DNA of 38,490 nucleotides from Oscillospiraceae bacterium (lineage in GTDB: Bacteria > Bacillota > Clostridia > Oscillospirales > Acutalibacteraceae), in contig CADAUV010000007.1 in assembly GCA_902791235.1 (NCBI GenBank), positions 1-38,490 of the forward strand. Direction: 5' to 3'. A program made the translations under genes and the position numbers. Positions 31,213-38,490 of the stretch are shown here, one piece after another. Position 1 is the stretch's first letter. Every line of letters begins with the position of its first letter. The notes under the pieces are model-generated. The model had not been told where the DNA came from. It did not search any database and saw nothing but the letters and a program-made list of their open reading frames with translations.

Positions 31213-34089
31213 ATGGATGTTGAGAAAATTTTAAATGAAAACCTAACGCCCGATCAGCACGATGCAGTTATTGACGACAGTAAGAATATTTTGTGTTTAG
31301 CTTGTGCTGGTTCTGGAAAGTCGAGAACACTTGCATACAAAATTGCGTATTTGGTTTCTCAGGGGGCAGATCCTGAAAGCATAGTTGCCTTCACTTTTAC
31401 GGAAAAGGCTGCTGAATCTATAAAACGAAGAGTGGCAGAAGCACTTCATAAGTTTGGATATCCTGAAAACTATATTGGTGCTATGTTTATAGGTACCTTA
31501 GATTCGTTTTGTCAAAAACTATTGGGGAATATAGATGCATCGTATAGGCAATTTGATATTCTTGATGAGAACGGTTTATTCTTATTCGTTATGTCTCGTA
31601 TGTTTGATATTGGCATTCGTAACGGGGCAGGTGTTTTTAATCGTATTAATAGTTTAACGAAGGCATGGCAAACCGCAAATAATGAAAACATTGAAATTAG
31701 CGATATTCAACCGTATGACAATGTTTTATTTACCCAGTTACAGAATCTACAAACAGCATTAAACCAATATGGTTATATGGATTTTTCATATGCGATTAGA
31801 TTGGCTACAGATGAACTTAAGAAAATTGCTGATAAAACGGGTACCGACATTGAAAAATATCAGTATTTATTCGTAGACGAATATCAGGATATCAATCCTA
31901 TTCAAGAGGAATTTATTAAAACATTCTCTTCATTTACAGATATGCTATTTGTTGTAGGTGATGATGATCAATCAATCTACGGATGGCGCGGTGCAAATGT
32001 AAACAATATTTTGAACTTTCAGGAAAGATATGAAGATGTTTCAACGCATAAACTGCTTGTTAATTTTAGAAGCACTAAAGCAATTGTTGAAACGGCAAAC
32101 AGTTTTGTTCAATCAACTTTGAACTATGAGCGCCTTCCGAAAGATATCTCATCGCATTCAGATGGAAATATACAAGATTTAAGAAAACTGTGGTTTGACG
32201 ATCGTGAAGAAGAAGCAAAATGGATTGCCCAAAGAATAAAATCTTTAGTAGGAACAACCTATATTGAATACAATCCTGACGGTTCTGAAAAATCTCGCAG
32301 AGGTCTTACGTACAGCGATTTTGCAATATTACTTAGAAGTGTACGCAACTCAAACGGTGAAAACAGGGATGTACAGTTTGTTAATGCTTTAAAAGAATTA
32401 GATATTCCTGTAAAAACAACTGGTGAAGGCGGCATATTTGATAGGCCCTATGCTCAATGTATGCTCGACACAATGGAGTTGTTGAGAAATCAAGGTAACA
32501 ACAGAACGAACGCAGAACAACTATTTAATGATGAAATTATCAATGCATTTCCAAGAGCAAACAAAGAAAGATATTTAGCAGTTTTACAGCATTGGAATCA
32601 TGAAATTCATGCGCCTACTGACGGTGGTACAAGAAGAAAGGTATATCCTCAAAAACTCTTGCATGATTTACTTGATGCTTTCATGATAAAAGAACTGGAT
32701 GATGAAATAGCGTTAAGAGATTTAGGATTGTTTAGTCACATTATTCTAGATGTGGAACAAACCTATATAAGCATTGATTCTAAATGGCGATATGGGGAAA
32801 TGTTGAATTTCTTTCAGAATATTGCAAAGAATTCATACGAGTTAGAACCTATTGACTATATTGCAAAAGATAACGCTGTAAATATTTCAACTATTCACAG
32901 AGTTAAAGGATTAGAATTTCCTGTCGTTTTTGTAGCGGATTTAGTCAATCAAAGATTTCCAGGTAGAACGGAATCATATAAGGGAGTATTACCCGAAGAA
33001 TTAATGCATTCTGCTATTGAACGTGGTGCTTACGGTAATAGGATAGAGGACGAATCCAGACTGTTCTATACAGCGATAACTCGTGCAGAAAGAGTTTTAT
33101 ATTTAAGTGGAAGTTCTAATCACCCAGGATTAAGAAGAGCCAAAAAGCGTTCACAGTTTATCATTAATTTATCTCATCCAGATATGAGAGAAGATAAAGA
33201 GTTTGATGACTTAGATGTGAAAATGACCCCGTCACCAAAGTTTGATGATTCGGATTTTCCAACAGATTATTCTTCTGTAAAGAACTATTTAAGTTGTCCT
33301 TATTCATATAAACTGTCAACGATTTACGGTTATAATGCTGCCGTTCCTGAATTGTTCGGCTTTGGAAAAACGAGCCATACAACTTTAGAAAGGCTCCATC
33401 AACTGTTCAAAGATCATGCCCCAACTGAAGATGAGGTAAAAGAAATCGTTGATAAAACATTTATGCTCAAGCATGTATTCCCGAGTGCTGACCCAGTAAA
33501 TAGACCTGGTTCTTATGAAAGAGCTAAAGCTCTTTTGGAACGAATTCTCAAAGAGTATTCAGTAGAATATGCGGATGATTTTGGTAGAGTTCGTCAAGAC
33601 GAAGCGAGATTTGAAATATCCGTAAAAGACGCTTTAGTAACTGGAGCAATTGATTTACTGCTTAAAGAAGACCAAGAACGTCATATTACAACAGCCGATG
33701 TAATTGATTTTAAGACAATGGAACTACCAGATGATACGGGAGATTATGATTGGCGAGATATGTCACTTCAAGTTCAATTGTATTCTAAGGCTGCAAAAGA
33801 GATTATGGGTGAGAATGTTGAAACGGGATACATTCACACTCTTAAAGATAATGTTAGGACTTCAATACCTGTTGACAACGATTCGGTTGACAATGCAATA
33901 AAGGTGATTGAATGGGCTGTTGGAGGAATCCTTGAAAATGATTTTCCAAGACGTCCTTGCCGCGATAAATGCGATAAATGCGATTTTAAAGCGATGTGCT
34001 CTAAAAAAGCAGATAACTTTAAAAGAACCGACACTCCTCCAACTATTAACACTCCGAATGGCGAAAAGGAAATAGCGGCATTTGATTAA
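31213..34089 (+). CDS. UvrD-like SF1 helicase fused to a RecB/Cas4-type Fe-S nuclease
   Basis: 958 residues. The helicase part (about 1-660) has Walker A CAGSGKSRT (Lys36), Walker B FVDEYQD (Asp222-Glu223), GDDDQSIYGWRGA, IHRVKGLEFPVVFV, and motif VI YTAITRA (Arg624). The C-terminal part is a PD-(D/E)XK nuclease with GAID (Asp814), DVIDFK (Asp832, Lys834) and QVQLY (Gln853, Tyr857). Cys695 and the CxxCx5C at 920/923/929 fit the 4Fe-4S clamp of AddB and Cas4. Thus one chain has motor and nuclease as in AddA/AddB. It resembles neither housekeeping PcrA nor AddA in context: it starts the defence island and a cytosine methyltransferase follows 10 bp later. AAGGAG precedes ATG 31213. Confidence 0.88.
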   Translation: MDVEKILNENLTPDQHDAVIDDSKNILCLACAGSGKSRTLAYKIAYLVSQGADPESIVAFTFTEKAAESIKRRVAEALHKFGYPENYIGAMFIGTLDSFCQKLLGNIDASYRQFDILDENGLFLFVMSRMFDIGIRNGAGVFNRINSLTKAWQTANNENIEISDIQPYDNVLFTQLQNLQTALNQYGYMDFSYAIRLATDELKKIADKTGTDIEKYQYLFVDEYQDINPIQEEFIKTFSSFTDMLFVVGDDDQSIYGWRGANVNNILNFQERYEDVSTHKLLVNFRSTKAIVETANSFVQSTLNYERLPKDISSHSDGNIQDLRKLWFDDREEEAKWIAQRIKSLVGTTYIEYNPDGSEKSRRGLTYSDFAILLRSVRNSNGENRDVQFVNALKELDIPVKTTGEGGIFDRPYAQCMLDTMELLRNQGNNRTNAEQLFNDEIINAFPRANKERYLAVLQHWNHEIHAPTDGGTRRKVYPQKLLHDLLDAFMIKELDDEIALRDLGLFSHIILDVEQTYISIDSKWRYGEMLNFFQNIAKNSYELEPIDYIAKDNAVNISTIHRVKGLEFPVVFVADLVNQRFPGRTESYKGVLPEELMHSAIERGAYGNRIEDESRLFYTAITRAERVLYLSGSSNHPGLRRAKKRSQFIINLSHPDMREDKEFDDLDVKMTPSPKFDDSDFPTDYSSVKNYLSCPYSYKLSTIYGYNAAVPELFGFGKTSHTTLERLHQLFKDHAPTEDEVKEIVDKTFMLKHVFPSADPVNRPGSYERAKALLERILKEYSVEYADDFGRVRQDEARFEISVKDALVTGAIDLLLKEDQERHITTADVIDFKTMELPDDTGDYDWRDMSLQVQLYSKAAKEIMGENVETGYIHTLKDNVRTSIPVDNDSVDNAIKVIEWAVGGILENDFPRRPCRDKCDKCDFKAMCSKKADNFKRTDTPPTINTPNGEKEIAAFD

Positions 34090-34099
34090 AGGAGAAAAA

Positions 34100-35278
34100 A
34101 TGGCAAAAGCGATAGATATTTTTTCGGGGTGCGGTGGCGTCTCTTGCGGATTGTCACGTGCAGGATTTGATGTAAAAGTGGCTGTTGAACTAGATAAATC
34201 AGCTGCGGAAACCTATTCAAATTATGAGCCTTTGAAAAATGTTGATGTTATCATCAAAGATGTCTGTGAAGTTACAGGTGAAGAGATACTTAAAAAAGCT
34301 GGCATACAGGAAGGGGAACTCTATCTGTTTGCCGGCTGTCCGCCGTGCCAAAATTTCTCTATGCAAAATCCTAAAAATCGGCAAAAAAGCGAAAAAGAAA
34401 GAAAAAAGCTTCTATTTGAGTTTTTGAGGTTGATTGAAGAAATACATCCGCCATTTATCTTAATGGAAAATGTTCCGGGTATTACCACAAAATTCAATTC
34501 GAGGATTCTGAATTCGTTCATAAGAAGGCTTGAAAACAAAAAAGGCAGAAAAGATGAAAAATATCTCGTCCTTAAAGATGTTTTGAATGCGGCTGATTAT
34601 GGTGTTCCTCAAACGAGAAAAAGATTCGTATTGCATGCAGTAAGAATGGATGTTTATGAAGAACTTAAAGCGTGTGGATTGGAGTTTTCTCTTCCAAAAC
34701 CGACACATAGCAATAAAAAAGATAGCGAGTTACCTAAATGGGTTACGGCAAAAGAGGCTATAGATGATCTTCCGAGACTAGGCGTTGGAAAAGAGTACAA
34801 AGGTACAGGGAAAAAGAAAGTATACAACCATAAATGTGCCAACTTAAGTGAAGATAATCTGAAAAAGATGAAATACATTCGTGCGCACGGGGGATCACGT
34901 TCTTGTTTACCCGATTCAATGGTGTTGGATTGCCATAAAAAGAAAAAAGAGGATGGAAGTACTTTTACTGGTCACAATGATGTTTACGGAATAATGGACC
35001 CGAATAAGCCTGCACCCACTATGACTGGCGGGTGCTTGTGTTACAGCAAAGGTAGATACGGACACTATTCCCAAAACCGTGCAATTTCAATAAGAGAAGC
35101 TGCGCGCTTTCAAACTTTTCCAGATGATTTTGTCTTTAGTAATTCTTTGACAAAAGCGGCATTACAGATTGGAAATGCAGTCCCTGTAAAGCTTGTAGAA
35201 GCAAGCGCAGAAGAGTTTTTGAAAGATATTAACATAATACAAGAAAAAAGAAAAATAGACAAACAAAGCCGAACGTAA
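34100..35278 (+). CDS. C5-cytosine DNA methyltransferase M1
   Basis: 392 residues. It transfers a methyl group from SAM to C5 of cytosine. The motifs are in canonical order: I (IDIFSGCGGVSCGL), IV (GCPPCQNFS, catalytic Cys83), VI (LMENVPG), VIII (QTRKRFVLHA), IX (ISIREAARFQTFPDD) and X (IGNAVPVKL). The target-recognition region between VIII and IX, with GGCLCYSKGRYGHY, differs from the two methyltransferases downstream, so a different target is likely. AAAGGAG precedes ATG 34100. Only 10 bp separate it from the helicase-nuclease, and a terminator overlaps its stop, so the two genes form one operon. Confidence 0.93.
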   Translation: MAKAIDIFSGCGGVSCGLSRAGFDVKVAVELDKSAAETYSNYEPLKNVDVIIKDVCEVTGEEILKKAGIQEGELYLFAGCPPCQNFSMQNPKNRQKSEKERKKLLFEFLRLIEEIHPPFILMENVPGITTKFNSRILNSFIRRLENKKGRKDEKYLVLKDVLNAADYGVPQTRKRFVLHAVRMDVYEELKACGLEFSLPKPTHSNKKDSELPKWVTAKEAIDDLPRLGVGKEYKGTGKKKVYNHKCANLSEDNLKKMKYIRAHGGSRSCLPDSMVLDCHKKKKEDGSTFTGHNDVYGIMDPNKPAPTMTGGCLCYSKGRYGHYSQNRAISIREAARFQTFPDDFVFSNSLTKAALQIGNAVPVKLVEASAEEFLKDINIIQEKRKIDKQSRT

Positions 35279-35293
35279 TGTTCGGCTTTGTTT
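35261..35293 (+). terminator. Terminator closing the helicase-M1 operon
   Basis: AAACAAAGCCGAAC (35261-35274) pairs perfectly with GTTCGGCTTTGTTT (35280-35293). The M1 stop codon (35276-35278) lies in the five-base loop, so the last M1 codons form the 5' arm. Confidence 0.88.
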
Positions 35294-35357
35294 GTGGTGA
35301 GCTTTTTGGTTTTCTTACTATATTTATACTATTTTTCTTTATTTTTTCTATATTTTG

Positions 35358-35366
35358 TGTTATAAT
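35358..35366 (+). promoter_or_regulatory. Extended -10 promoter for the M2-M3-R operon
   Basis: TGTTATAAT (35358-35366) is a TGn-TATAAT extended -10. The matching -35 (TTTATT at 35338) is weak. Transcription would begin near 35373, 40 nt before M2. The sequence 35294-35357 is T-rich and holds nothing else I recognise. Confidence 0.55.
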
Positions 35367-35412
35367 AAATTCTATTAAATTGAATTAATAGTTTTATTAT
35401 TGGAGATACATT

Positions 35413-36456
35413 ATGAAAAAGCCCAAAAAATATAAAATCGTGGATTTGTTTAGCGGAGCAGGTGGATTAGAACTTGGATTTGAACAAGCTGGATATGAAA
35501 TCGTTTTTTCCACGGACTTTGACGAGTATTGTGAAAAGGTTCATATTAATAATAGACCTCAAATTCCATTTCTTAGAATGGATATACATGATTTGGATGA
35601 AAATATTCTTGACAAGTATATTAAGGAAGAAATAGATGTTCTTGTTGGTGGACCACCATGCCAGGGATTTTCAACTATCGGAAAAAGAATATCATCAGAT
35701 CCTAACAAGAGAAATGAAAAAGATCCAAGGAATACATTGTTTAAGGAATACATTCGTATATTGAATTATATTAAGCCAAAATTCTTCCTTATGGAGAATG
35801 TGGAGGGGTTATTAACCAGAGAAAAAGGTGCCATATTTGAAGAGATAAAAAAGACATTTGCGGAAACGGGTTACGAATTTAACTGTATTGTATTAAATGC
35901 AGCTGATTATGGCGTTCCTCAGATCCGAAATAGAATTTTTTTCTATGGTAATCGAGTTGGTATAAAAATGACTCCGCCAATACCTACGCATTCTGAAAAT
36001 GGTAGTACGCCGTGGAATACGGTCAATTCAGCCATTGGGGATTTAGCTAAAGTAGAGGAAAACAAGAAAATCAATCATGTTCCGTTAAAACACGGAGAAA
36101 TAAATATTAAGAGATACCAATTAATACCTGAAGGTGGAAGATTACCTGAAAAGGATTTACCACCTGAATTATATAGAAAGAATTTTGGGAATACATTTAA
36201 AAGGCTTCATAGAGATAAGCCGTCATTAACAATGGTTCCGGGTCATAATGCATTTCCAATACATCCTTGGCTTGATAGAAGCCTTACCGTGAGAGAAGCT
36301 GCAAGGATTCAGACATTTCCAGATGATTATATTTTTGTTGGTCCACGACACAAGCAATGCATGCAAGTTGGGAATGCGGTTCCGCCTATGTTGGCTAAAG
36401 CTTGGGGAGAGCAGATCAAAAAGGAGTTGGATGAGTATTATGAAAAAACAAAATAG
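35413..36456 (+). CDS. C5-cytosine DNA methyltransferase M2
   Basis: 347 residues with motif I (VDLFSGAGGLELGFEQAGY), motif IV (GGPPCQGFSTIGKR, Cys83), VI (LMENVEGLL), VIII (QIRNRIFFYG), IX (LTVREAARIQTFPDD) and X (VGNAVPPMLA). The recognition region contains TMVPGHNAFPIHP, shared almost exactly with M3. TTGGAG precedes ATG 35413. It overlaps M3 by 26 nt. M2 and M3 together could each modify one strand of an asymmetric site, the arrangement known from several type IIS systems. The actual target cannot be read. Confidence 0.93.
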   Translation: MKKPKKYKIVDLFSGAGGLELGFEQAGYEIVFSTDFDEYCEKVHINNRPQIPFLRMDIHDLDENILDKYIKEEIDVLVGGPPCQGFSTIGKRISSDPNKRNEKDPRNTLFKEYIRILNYIKPKFFLMENVEGLLTREKGAIFEEIKKTFAETGYEFNCIVLNAADYGVPQIRNRIFFYGNRVGIKMTPPIPTHSENGSTPWNTVNSAIGDLAKVEENKKINHVPLKHGEINIKRYQLIPEGGRLPEKDLPPELYRKNFGNTFKRLHRDKPSLTMVPGHNAFPIHPWLDRSLTVREAARIQTFPDDYIFVGPRHKQCMQVGNAVPPMLAKAWGEQIKKELDEYYEKTK

Positions 36457-37471
36457 TTTAACTTTTATTGATTTGTTTAGCGGTGCAGGAGGCTTATTAA
36501 GAGGATTTATGGATGCTGGATATAATCCTGTTTTTTCTGTTGAGATGTGGGAACCAGCTATTGATACGCATAAGATGAATTATCCTTCGGTTAAGATTAT
36601 AGAATCAGATATTCGAAATATTAGTAACGGTTTTCTTAACAAGTATTGTAATAAAGTGGATGTAATTGTGGGAGGACCACCTTGCCAAGGATTTTCAACT
36701 ATTGGAAAAAGAATAGTTAAAGATCCAAGGAACGAATTGGTTTTTGAGTTTATAAGGTTTGTAGACACCATTAAACCTAAAGCGTTTCTTATGGAAAATG
36801 TAAGGGGATTATTGTCATCAAACGGAGGAAAAACTAAGACTGCAATCGAAGAAGAGTTTAAGAGTATTGGGTATAATGTAGTATCTAAAGTTTTGTGTGC
36901 AGCAGATTATGGTGTCCCACAAATGCGTAATAGAGTCTTTTTTATGGGTATTAGGAAAGACTTGAATATTTCTCCTACTTTTCCTGAAAAGACACATAAA
37001 CCTGAAGAGTATGTAACCGTAGGTGCCGCAATTGGTGATTTAGTAGGAAAGGAAAATGAAATACCAAACCATATTCCAATGAAACATAATGCGGTCGTAA
37101 CAGAAAGAATAAAGTATATCAAAGAAGGTGAGGGTATTCCAAAGAACGGTTTGCCTGCGGATATTGCATATGGTTCGCGAAGTGACTATTCTAATAATGA
37201 ACTGAAAAATTTCAGTCATGTGTATAGACGTTTAAGCCGTTTTAAGCCTGCAACAACCATGGTGCCAGGACACAATGCTTTTCCGCTTCATCCGACGGAA
37301 AACAGAAGTTTGACAGTTCGGGAAGCTGCAAGGATTCAAACCTTTCCCGATGATGTTGTTTTTTGTGGCACAAGACAAAATCAATGTATACAAGTAGGAA
37401 ATGCTGTGCCAGTCGAATTAGCATATCAATTAGCAAAGCATATTGAAAAAACACTTTCAAAGGAGAATTAA
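36431..37471 (+). CDS. C5-cytosine DNA methyltransferase M3
   Basis: About 346 residues. Motifs: I (IDLFSGAGGLLRGF), IV (GGPPCQGFSTIGKR, Cys85 from this start), VI (LMENVRGLL), VIII (QMRNRVFFMG), IX (LTVREAARIQTFPDD), X (VGNAVPVELA). It is clearly homologous to M2 along its length, but with about a dozen extra residues in the recognition region before YRRLSRFKPATTMVPG. AAGGAG at 36421 favours ATG 36431 (4-nt gap) over ATG 36440 (13-nt gap). The gene begins inside M2 and is followed after 2 bp by an endonuclease-like gene. Confidence 0.93.
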   Translation: MSIMKKQNSLTFIDLFSGAGGLLRGFMDAGYNPVFSVEMWEPAIDTHKMNYPSVKIIESDIRNISNGFLNKYCNKVDVIVGGPPCQGFSTIGKRIVKDPRNELVFEFIRFVDTIKPKAFLMENVRGLLSSNGGKTKTAIEEEFKSIGYNVVSKVLCAADYGVPQMRNRVFFMGIRKDLNISPTFPEKTHKPEEYVTVGAAIGDLVGKENEIPNHIPMKHNAVVTERIKYIKEGEGIPKNGLPADIAYGSRSDYSNNELKNFSHVYRRLSRFKPATTMVPGHNAFPLHPTENRSLTVREAARIQTFPDDVVFCGTRQNQCIQVGNAVPVELAYQLAKHIEKTLSKEN

Positions 37472-37473
37472 AC

Positions 37474-38490
37474 ATGGGTGAATTTCATGATGCAGCCGCA
37501 ACATTTTATGGAGATACAATCCTAAATAAAATTCGCGTATCAGATGCAGATTTCAAACAAGTTTTTTCTGATTCTATTATACGTACTGGCGATTGGGATT
37601 GGCCAAGACCTGATTATGTGTGTTTTGATGAAGTACTTAATGCAACCTATGCGCTAGAGTTTAAACCACCTTTCCAAAATAAAAGAGAGTATTTAACTGG
37701 TCTTGGACAGTCATTGGCATATTTACAAAAGCATATGTATTCGGGATTAATTGTGCCATATGTTGCTGATGATGGATTTTATATTGCCGATTTTATAGCT
37801 GATACCTTAAAATCGCCAGAGTTTGAAACAGTTGCAACTTCGCTTTATGCATACGATTATAATAAAGAAACAATTGATCTGTTAAGACCAATTACTGTTT
37901 TAAGAGACGAAGCAAAACTAAAAATTGAAACACCAAGTAACCAAACATTTTGGTGCTGGTGGAGAGATATTAGCCATTACGAGTTATACGATTTATTAAA
38001 TTTGAGCTTTATGTATAATGATTATAGCGGTGATATCTATTCTCAACACATATATCCAACGTTTTACAAAATGATGATTAATAAGCAGACGAAACAATGG
38101 AATGGTAATCCACGCTCAAAAACTGGTTCTGAAGCGTCTATGAAATCTGAAAAGCAGAATTACAAAATTCCTTTGGTGCAATTGGAACTATGGTCTCGTA
38201 GTGAAGGAAGACTAACTGATACAGGATTTGAACTGTTAGAAATCGGGAAAAAGTTTGGACCGGATAGTAAAAGATTCAGAGACAAGCTTGCATATTTGTT
38301 ACTTGTAAATGGCCGTCATTTAGATTTAATTAATATTGTTGATAAGTTTCAAAAAGCGTATAAAGTTTCAGAAAAGAGCGATGAACATGCCCTTGCTTTA
38401 GAAAAGTTTTTAACCGATAATGGTTGCATTGGAAAAAGAAAACCAACCGCAAAAACAACTGGCGCAAAGAATAGTTATCTGCGAGACGAA
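37474..38490 (+). CDS. Putative PD-(D/E)XK restriction endonuclease (3' end outside window)
   Basis: The frame is open from ATG 37474 to the window edge (339 codons and more). AGGAGAA stands 7 nt before the start. The N-terminal part carries a PD-(D/E)XK-like core: PRPDYV (Asp47), ALEFKPP (Glu62, Lys64) and GLGQSLAYLQ (Gln79, Tyr83, a QxxxY). The following 250 residues are mixed, with aromatic-rich segments (FWCWWRDISHYELYD), and I do not recognise the family. A helical part around residues 235-310 may bind DNA. Its position as third gene behind two methyltransferases suggests the restriction subunit of that system. Specificity is unknown. Confidence 0.75.
   Translation, partial: MGEFHDAAATFYGDTILNKIRVSDADFKQVFSDSIIRTGDWDWPRPDYVCFDEVLNATYALEFKPPFQNKREYLTGLGQSLAYLQKHMYSGLIVPYVADDGFYIADFIADTLKSPEFETVATSLYAYDYNKETIDLLRPITVLRDEAKLKIETPSNQTFWCWWRDISHYELYDLLNLSFMYNDYSGDIYSQHIYPTFYKMMINKQTKQWNGNPRSKTGSEASMKSEKQNYKIPLVQLELWSRSEGRLTDTGFELLEIGKKFGPDSKRFRDKLAYLLLVNGRHLDLINIVDKFQKAYKVSEKSDEHALALEKFLTDNGCIGKRKPTAKTTGAKNSYLRDE

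Larger units (their letters stand above)
30032..38490 (+). mobile_element. Inserted accessory element or defence island (right end outside window)
   Basis: Foreign DNA begins at the spoVAD break. It contains a TnpV-like and a DUF6809-like gene, both typical of clostridial transposons and integrative elements, then a helicase-nuclease, three cytosine methyltransferases and an endonuclease-like gene. From about 30962 onward the sequence is much more AT-rich than the core genes. No integrase, resolvase or relaxase is seen; it may lie to the right. Whether one or two insertions built this block is open. Confidence 0.65.

Noticed and set aside
31213-34089. Housekeeping AddA or PcrA
   Set aside because: AddA is longer and paired with addB, and PcrA has no Fe-S nuclease domain; the AT-rich defence context also argues against it.
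31213-37471. BREX, DISARM or type I restriction system
   Set aside because: No PglZ, DrmA/B, HsdS or SF2 helicase is present, and the methyltransferases are all of the C5-cytosine type.
1-38490. CRISPR arrays, tRNA or rRNA genes
   Set aside because: No regularly spaced direct repeats and no cloverleaf or conserved rRNA segments were found on reading the window, though a short tRNA could be missed without a scan.

Overview
The window reads as chromosome of an anaerobic, spore-forming Clostridia, most likely a gut Oscillospirales/Ruminococcaceae-type bacterium. The lineage is an inference. The direct evidence is a GatCAB amidotransferase operon, EF-P with a PGKG loop next to a CD1247-type zinc-ribbon gene, the oxygen-sensitive ribonucleotide reductase pair nrdD/nrdG, a spoVAD fragment, and strong AGGAGG ribosome sites with frequent GTG/TTG starts. 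No rRNA, tRNA or CRISPR array was seen.

Positions 1-9483 hold an acyltransferase-3 membrane protein, a sigma factor with a membrane-anchored PASTA partner, rpsU, aroQ, a short AT-rich islet (a hypothetical anchored protein and a 47-residue exported peptide), efp with a zinc-ribbon gene and a lipoprotein, and gatC-gatA-gatB. Positions 9510-17676 hold a GH36-like glycosidase, thrH, tagD, an nrdD-nrdG-zinc ribbon operon behind two NrdR-like boxes, and on the minus strand a PurF-like protein that lacks the glutaminase cysteine. Positions 17851-21880 hold ung, a small membrane protein with a YhgE/Pip exporter-like protein, and a YjdF-like membrane protein.

Positions 21924-29358 form a glycoside-degradation locus. 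A GH78-type rhamnosidase is divergent from an operon of beta-glucuronidase (GH2), a GH36 alpha-galactosidase-like enzyme, GH29 alpha-fucosidase and a flavin-binding PNPOx-fold protein. None has a signal peptide, so the substrates are probably imported glycosides. The two divergent promoters interlock in about 45 bp.

Positions 29405 to the right edge are accessory. spoVAD is cut after about 209 of roughly 340 codons by foreign DNA. This begins with a TnpV-like gene and a DUF6809-like gene and continues, in clearly more AT-rich sequence, into a defence island. The island has a UvrD-type helicase fused to a RecB/Cas4-like Fe-S nuclease, directly followed by a C5-cytosine methyltransferase and a terminator. 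A second operon follows, with two related C5-cytosine methyltransferases and a PD-(D/E)XK endonuclease-like gene running off the window. The helicase-nuclease plus methyltransferase pair next to a two-methyltransferase restriction system is the best candidate here for an under-described system.
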